NCBI RefSeq assembly: GCF_026344135.1
Contig: NZ_JAPKNA010000001.1
Coordinates: forward strand, 62,001 to 126,000
From: Alcaligenes parafaecalis
Lineage (GTDB): Bacteria; Pseudomonadota; Gammaproteobacteria; Burkholderiales; Burkholderiaceae_B
Direction of reading: 5' to 3'
DNA length: 64,000 nucleotides
The position numbers and the translations under genes were made by a program. Numbering within the stretch: the first letter of the stretch is position 1; each line of letters opens with the position of its first letter. This document shows, piece by piece, positions 62,523 to 64,000 of this stretch. The notes under the pieces are model-generated. The model did not search any database. It saw only the letters and a program-made list of their open reading frames with translations, and was not told the origin of the DNA.

Positions 62523-63029
62523 ATGCGAGTATTTCTGCGTTGGACCCCCTTGGCCGCCAGCCTCTTGCTGGCCGGTTGTGCCACCACCATGAGCGAGTGC
62601 GATCCGTCTGATCGGGACGCCGGTTTCTTCACCAAAATCAGTTGCGACACGTCCGGTGCGTATCGCCAGCATATTGATGCAGGCGAGCAGGGCTTGTTAA
62701 GTGCCCAGGAAGCAAATGCGCTGTTTCATCAGGTCTATAAAGATATTCAGACCCAGCAGAGCCTGAGCAAAGCCAGCCTGGCCCAACAGCGTCAGGCCCA
62801 GACGGCATTGAATCGCTCCATGGGGCAGTTGGTGCGCAGCTTGCAGGCCAGCAAAGGCAAAGAAGCCGGTTTGCAAAACCAGCTCAAGGACCTGGATAAA
62901 GGCCTGAAGGACGTGAACCGCTCCACGGAAGACAATAGCCCGGCTGCCGTCGCCCAGAAGCAGCAGCAATTGCAGAAGCTGCAAAAAGACGTCAGCCGCC
63001 TGCAATCCAGTTTGGGTTACGACGAGTAA
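62523..63029 (+). CDS. Small coiled-coil lipoprotein
   Basis: 168 residues with a lipobox LLAGC (Cys near 19). The mature part begins ATTMSECDPSDRDAGFFTKI and then turns into a long helical region (about 70-165) rich in Gln, Ser and Lys. Unknown family; it follows the previous lipoprotein by 10 bases, and the two may pair. Confidence 0.83.
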   Translation: MRVFLRWTPLAASLLLAGCATTMSECDPSDRDAGFFTKISCDTSGAYRQHIDAGEQGLLSAQEANALFHQVYKDIQTQQSLSKASLAQQRQAQTALNRSMGQLVRSLQASKGKEAGLQNQLKDLDKGLKDVNRSTEDNSPAAVAQKQQQLQKLQKDVSRLQSSLGYDE

Positions 63030-63033
63030 GCCT

Positions 63034-64000
63034 ATGCAGCGCGTCATTCTTGATTCGGTTGGACCATCCTCTGCCTATCAGCAGCACCAGCATGCGCTGA
63101 ACCTGCTCAAACGCCAGGATGAACCTTTAACGCATCTGTTTTCCACCTATCAGGCTGATGGTTCGGACACCACAGCCTGGTGGACGGGCATGCAGGGTCA
63201 GGCGGTGCCCAAGAGCAGTTTGTCGGCGGCACAGCAACAGGCGCTGGATGCGCGTTACCAGCAATCGCTGGATCGGATCGAGGCCTTGAGCCGTCAGTTG
63301 GAGCAGCAGGGGGCGACGCAAGATGCGCAAGCCCTGCAAGCCTTGCTGAAAGACGTCTCGGCTCAAGGTGCTGTTTACAGTGTTAGCGGCAAGCCCTTGC
63401 TGGTGATGAGCGAGAATCCGGCTCTATCGCCCGAACCCTTGTTTGCCGCGTATCAGAAACGGGTGGCACCGCCCACCCCACCCCCAGTCGTACCGGCTGC
63501 GGCTGCGGTGGGAGCAGGGACTGCGGCGACGACCGTGGCCGCCTCCAAAGGTCGTACGTGGCTATGGTTCTTGTTGGCCGCTTTGCTGGCTTTATTGCTG
63601 GCGCTGCTCTTGTCCTGGTGGTTCAAGTGGCCTCCAGGTTGGTGGGACAAGGAGGTGGTGCCGGTAGAGCCGCCCGCCGTGGTCAAGCATGATCCTGTGG
63701 TGGAAGAGCCTGTTGTCCCTCCAGCGCCGCCCCCTGAAGAGCCGGTGGTGCCTGTTCCTGAACCGGAACCCGAGCCAGTCAAAGTAGAGCCTGTGCCCGA
63801 GCCCGTGGTGGAAGAGCCGCCTGCGCCACCTCCTGCCCCGGAGCCACCGCCCAAGCCCGAGCCACCACCGAAACCTAAACCCGAGCCCAAACCTGAACCC
63901 AAACCGGGCCCGAAGGTGTCGTCCGACCCTAACTTTGTGTGCGCTCAGGACGAAAAGGGCGAAGTGCTCAAGCCCGAGGTCTACATCATTTTTGATTCCT
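63034..64000 (+). CDS. SrfA-like/VWA membrane protein, 3' end outside window
   Basis: From ATG 63034 the frame stays open to base 64000 (322 codons). N-terminal cytoplasmic domain (1-150), a membrane segment (about 176-198, GRTWLWFLLAALLALLLALL), a Pro/Glu/Val-rich stalk (about 205-300), and the start of another domain (PNFVCAQDEKGEV...). The last visible residues PEVYIIFDS look like the first strand of a VWA domain. Its N-terminal pattern (WWTGMQGQAVP, AVYSVSGKPLLVM) parallels SrfA (DWYSPVSGQVVP, FVYLVNGKPVLTF). The end cannot be judged here. Confidence 0.85.
   Translation, partial: MQRVILDSVGPSSAYQQHQHALNLLKRQDEPLTHLFSTYQADGSDTTAWWTGMQGQAVPKSSLSAAQQQALDARYQQSLDRIEALSRQLEQQGATQDAQALQALLKDVSAQGAVYSVSGKPLLVMSENPALSPEPLFAAYQKRVAPPTPPPVVPAAAAVGAGTAATTVAASKGRTWLWFLLAALLALLLALLLSWWFKWPPGWWDKEVVPVEPPAVVKHDPVVEEPVVPPAPPPEEPVVPVPEPEPEPVKVEPVPEPVVEEPPAPPPAPEPPPKPEPPPKPKPEPKPEPKPGPKVSSDPNFVCAQDEKGEVLKPEVYIIFDS

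Noticed and set aside
63453..63902. Gly/Ser/Thr-rich frame on the minus strand near the right edge
   Set aside because: It is the complement of the Pro/Glu-rich stalk of the gene at 63034, which explains the repetitive composition.
1..64000. tRNA, rRNA, CRISPR, insertion sequences, prophage or integrase
   Set aside because: I looked for cloverleaf-like repeats, spaced direct repeats, transposase or integrase motifs and terminal inverted repeats, and saw none that would stand.

Overview
This window looks like a chromosomal segment of a betaproteobacterium of the Alcaligenaceae, most likely Alcaligenes. The reasons are an alcaligin-type hydroxamate siderophore locus, a flagellar gene order like that of Bordetella and relatives (fliD-fliS-fliT, a second fliK-like gene, an flhB-tail gene, then fliE, all in one direction), and moderately GC-rich coding sequence throughout. 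No species assignment was tested. I saw no rRNA, tRNA, insertion sequence, prophage or CRISPR array.

Layout. (1) 1-4424, minus: siderophore operon alcA - MFS exporter - alcB - alcC (alcC runs off the left edge), tightly overlapping, with a Fur-box-like site upstream of alcA. (2) 4707-6251, minus: flgA, flgM, flgN, closed by a strong hairpin terminator; flgM has its own sigma-28 promoter. (3) 6426-16906, plus: flgBCDEFGHIJ, then flgK-flgL behind a second sigma-28 promoter, running into two chemoreceptor genes with a small lipoprotein gene between them (to 20568). (4) 20690-23286, plus: a CBS/DUF294 nucleotidyltransferase-like protein and a DnaQ-type exonuclease, which separate the two flagellar blocks. 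(5) 23283-39462, minus: fliR, Q, P, O, N, M, L, K, J, I, H, G, F, E, then the flhB-tail gene, a second fliK-like gene, fliT, fliS, fliD and flaG (listed left to right; transcription runs the other way). (6) fliA (sigma-28) on plus, then on minus a very large SPINDLY-type glycosyltransferase fused to methyltransferase-like domains, and flagellin fliC with its own sigma-28 promoter and terminator. (7) phoX, a Tat-exported phosphatase, on minus. (8) 47944-64000, plus: an 11-gene co-directional locus built around srfA-srfB-srfC, continuing off the right edge.

Regions 2, 3, 5 and 6 give the rod, hook, filament, basal body, switch, export apparatus and the FlgM/FliA checkpoint. flhA, flhB, flhDC, motAB and the che genes are not in the window. 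The sigma-28 sites I can read (flgM, flgK, flaG/fliD, fliC) fit the standard late-gene programme.

Region 8 is the least understood and most interesting part. It encodes two SrfA-like membrane proteins at its ends, an actin/Hsp70-fold ATPase-like protein (SrfB), a P-loop GTPase-like protein (SrfC), a further membrane protein, a periplasmic VWA protein with a MIDAS motif, an ABC ATPase with an FtsX/MacB-like permease, a secreted sulfatase-modifying-factor-like protein without the expected cysteines, and two coiled-coil lipoproteins. Many of the genes overlap by 4-11 bases. Together they look like one trans-envelope machine of unknown function.
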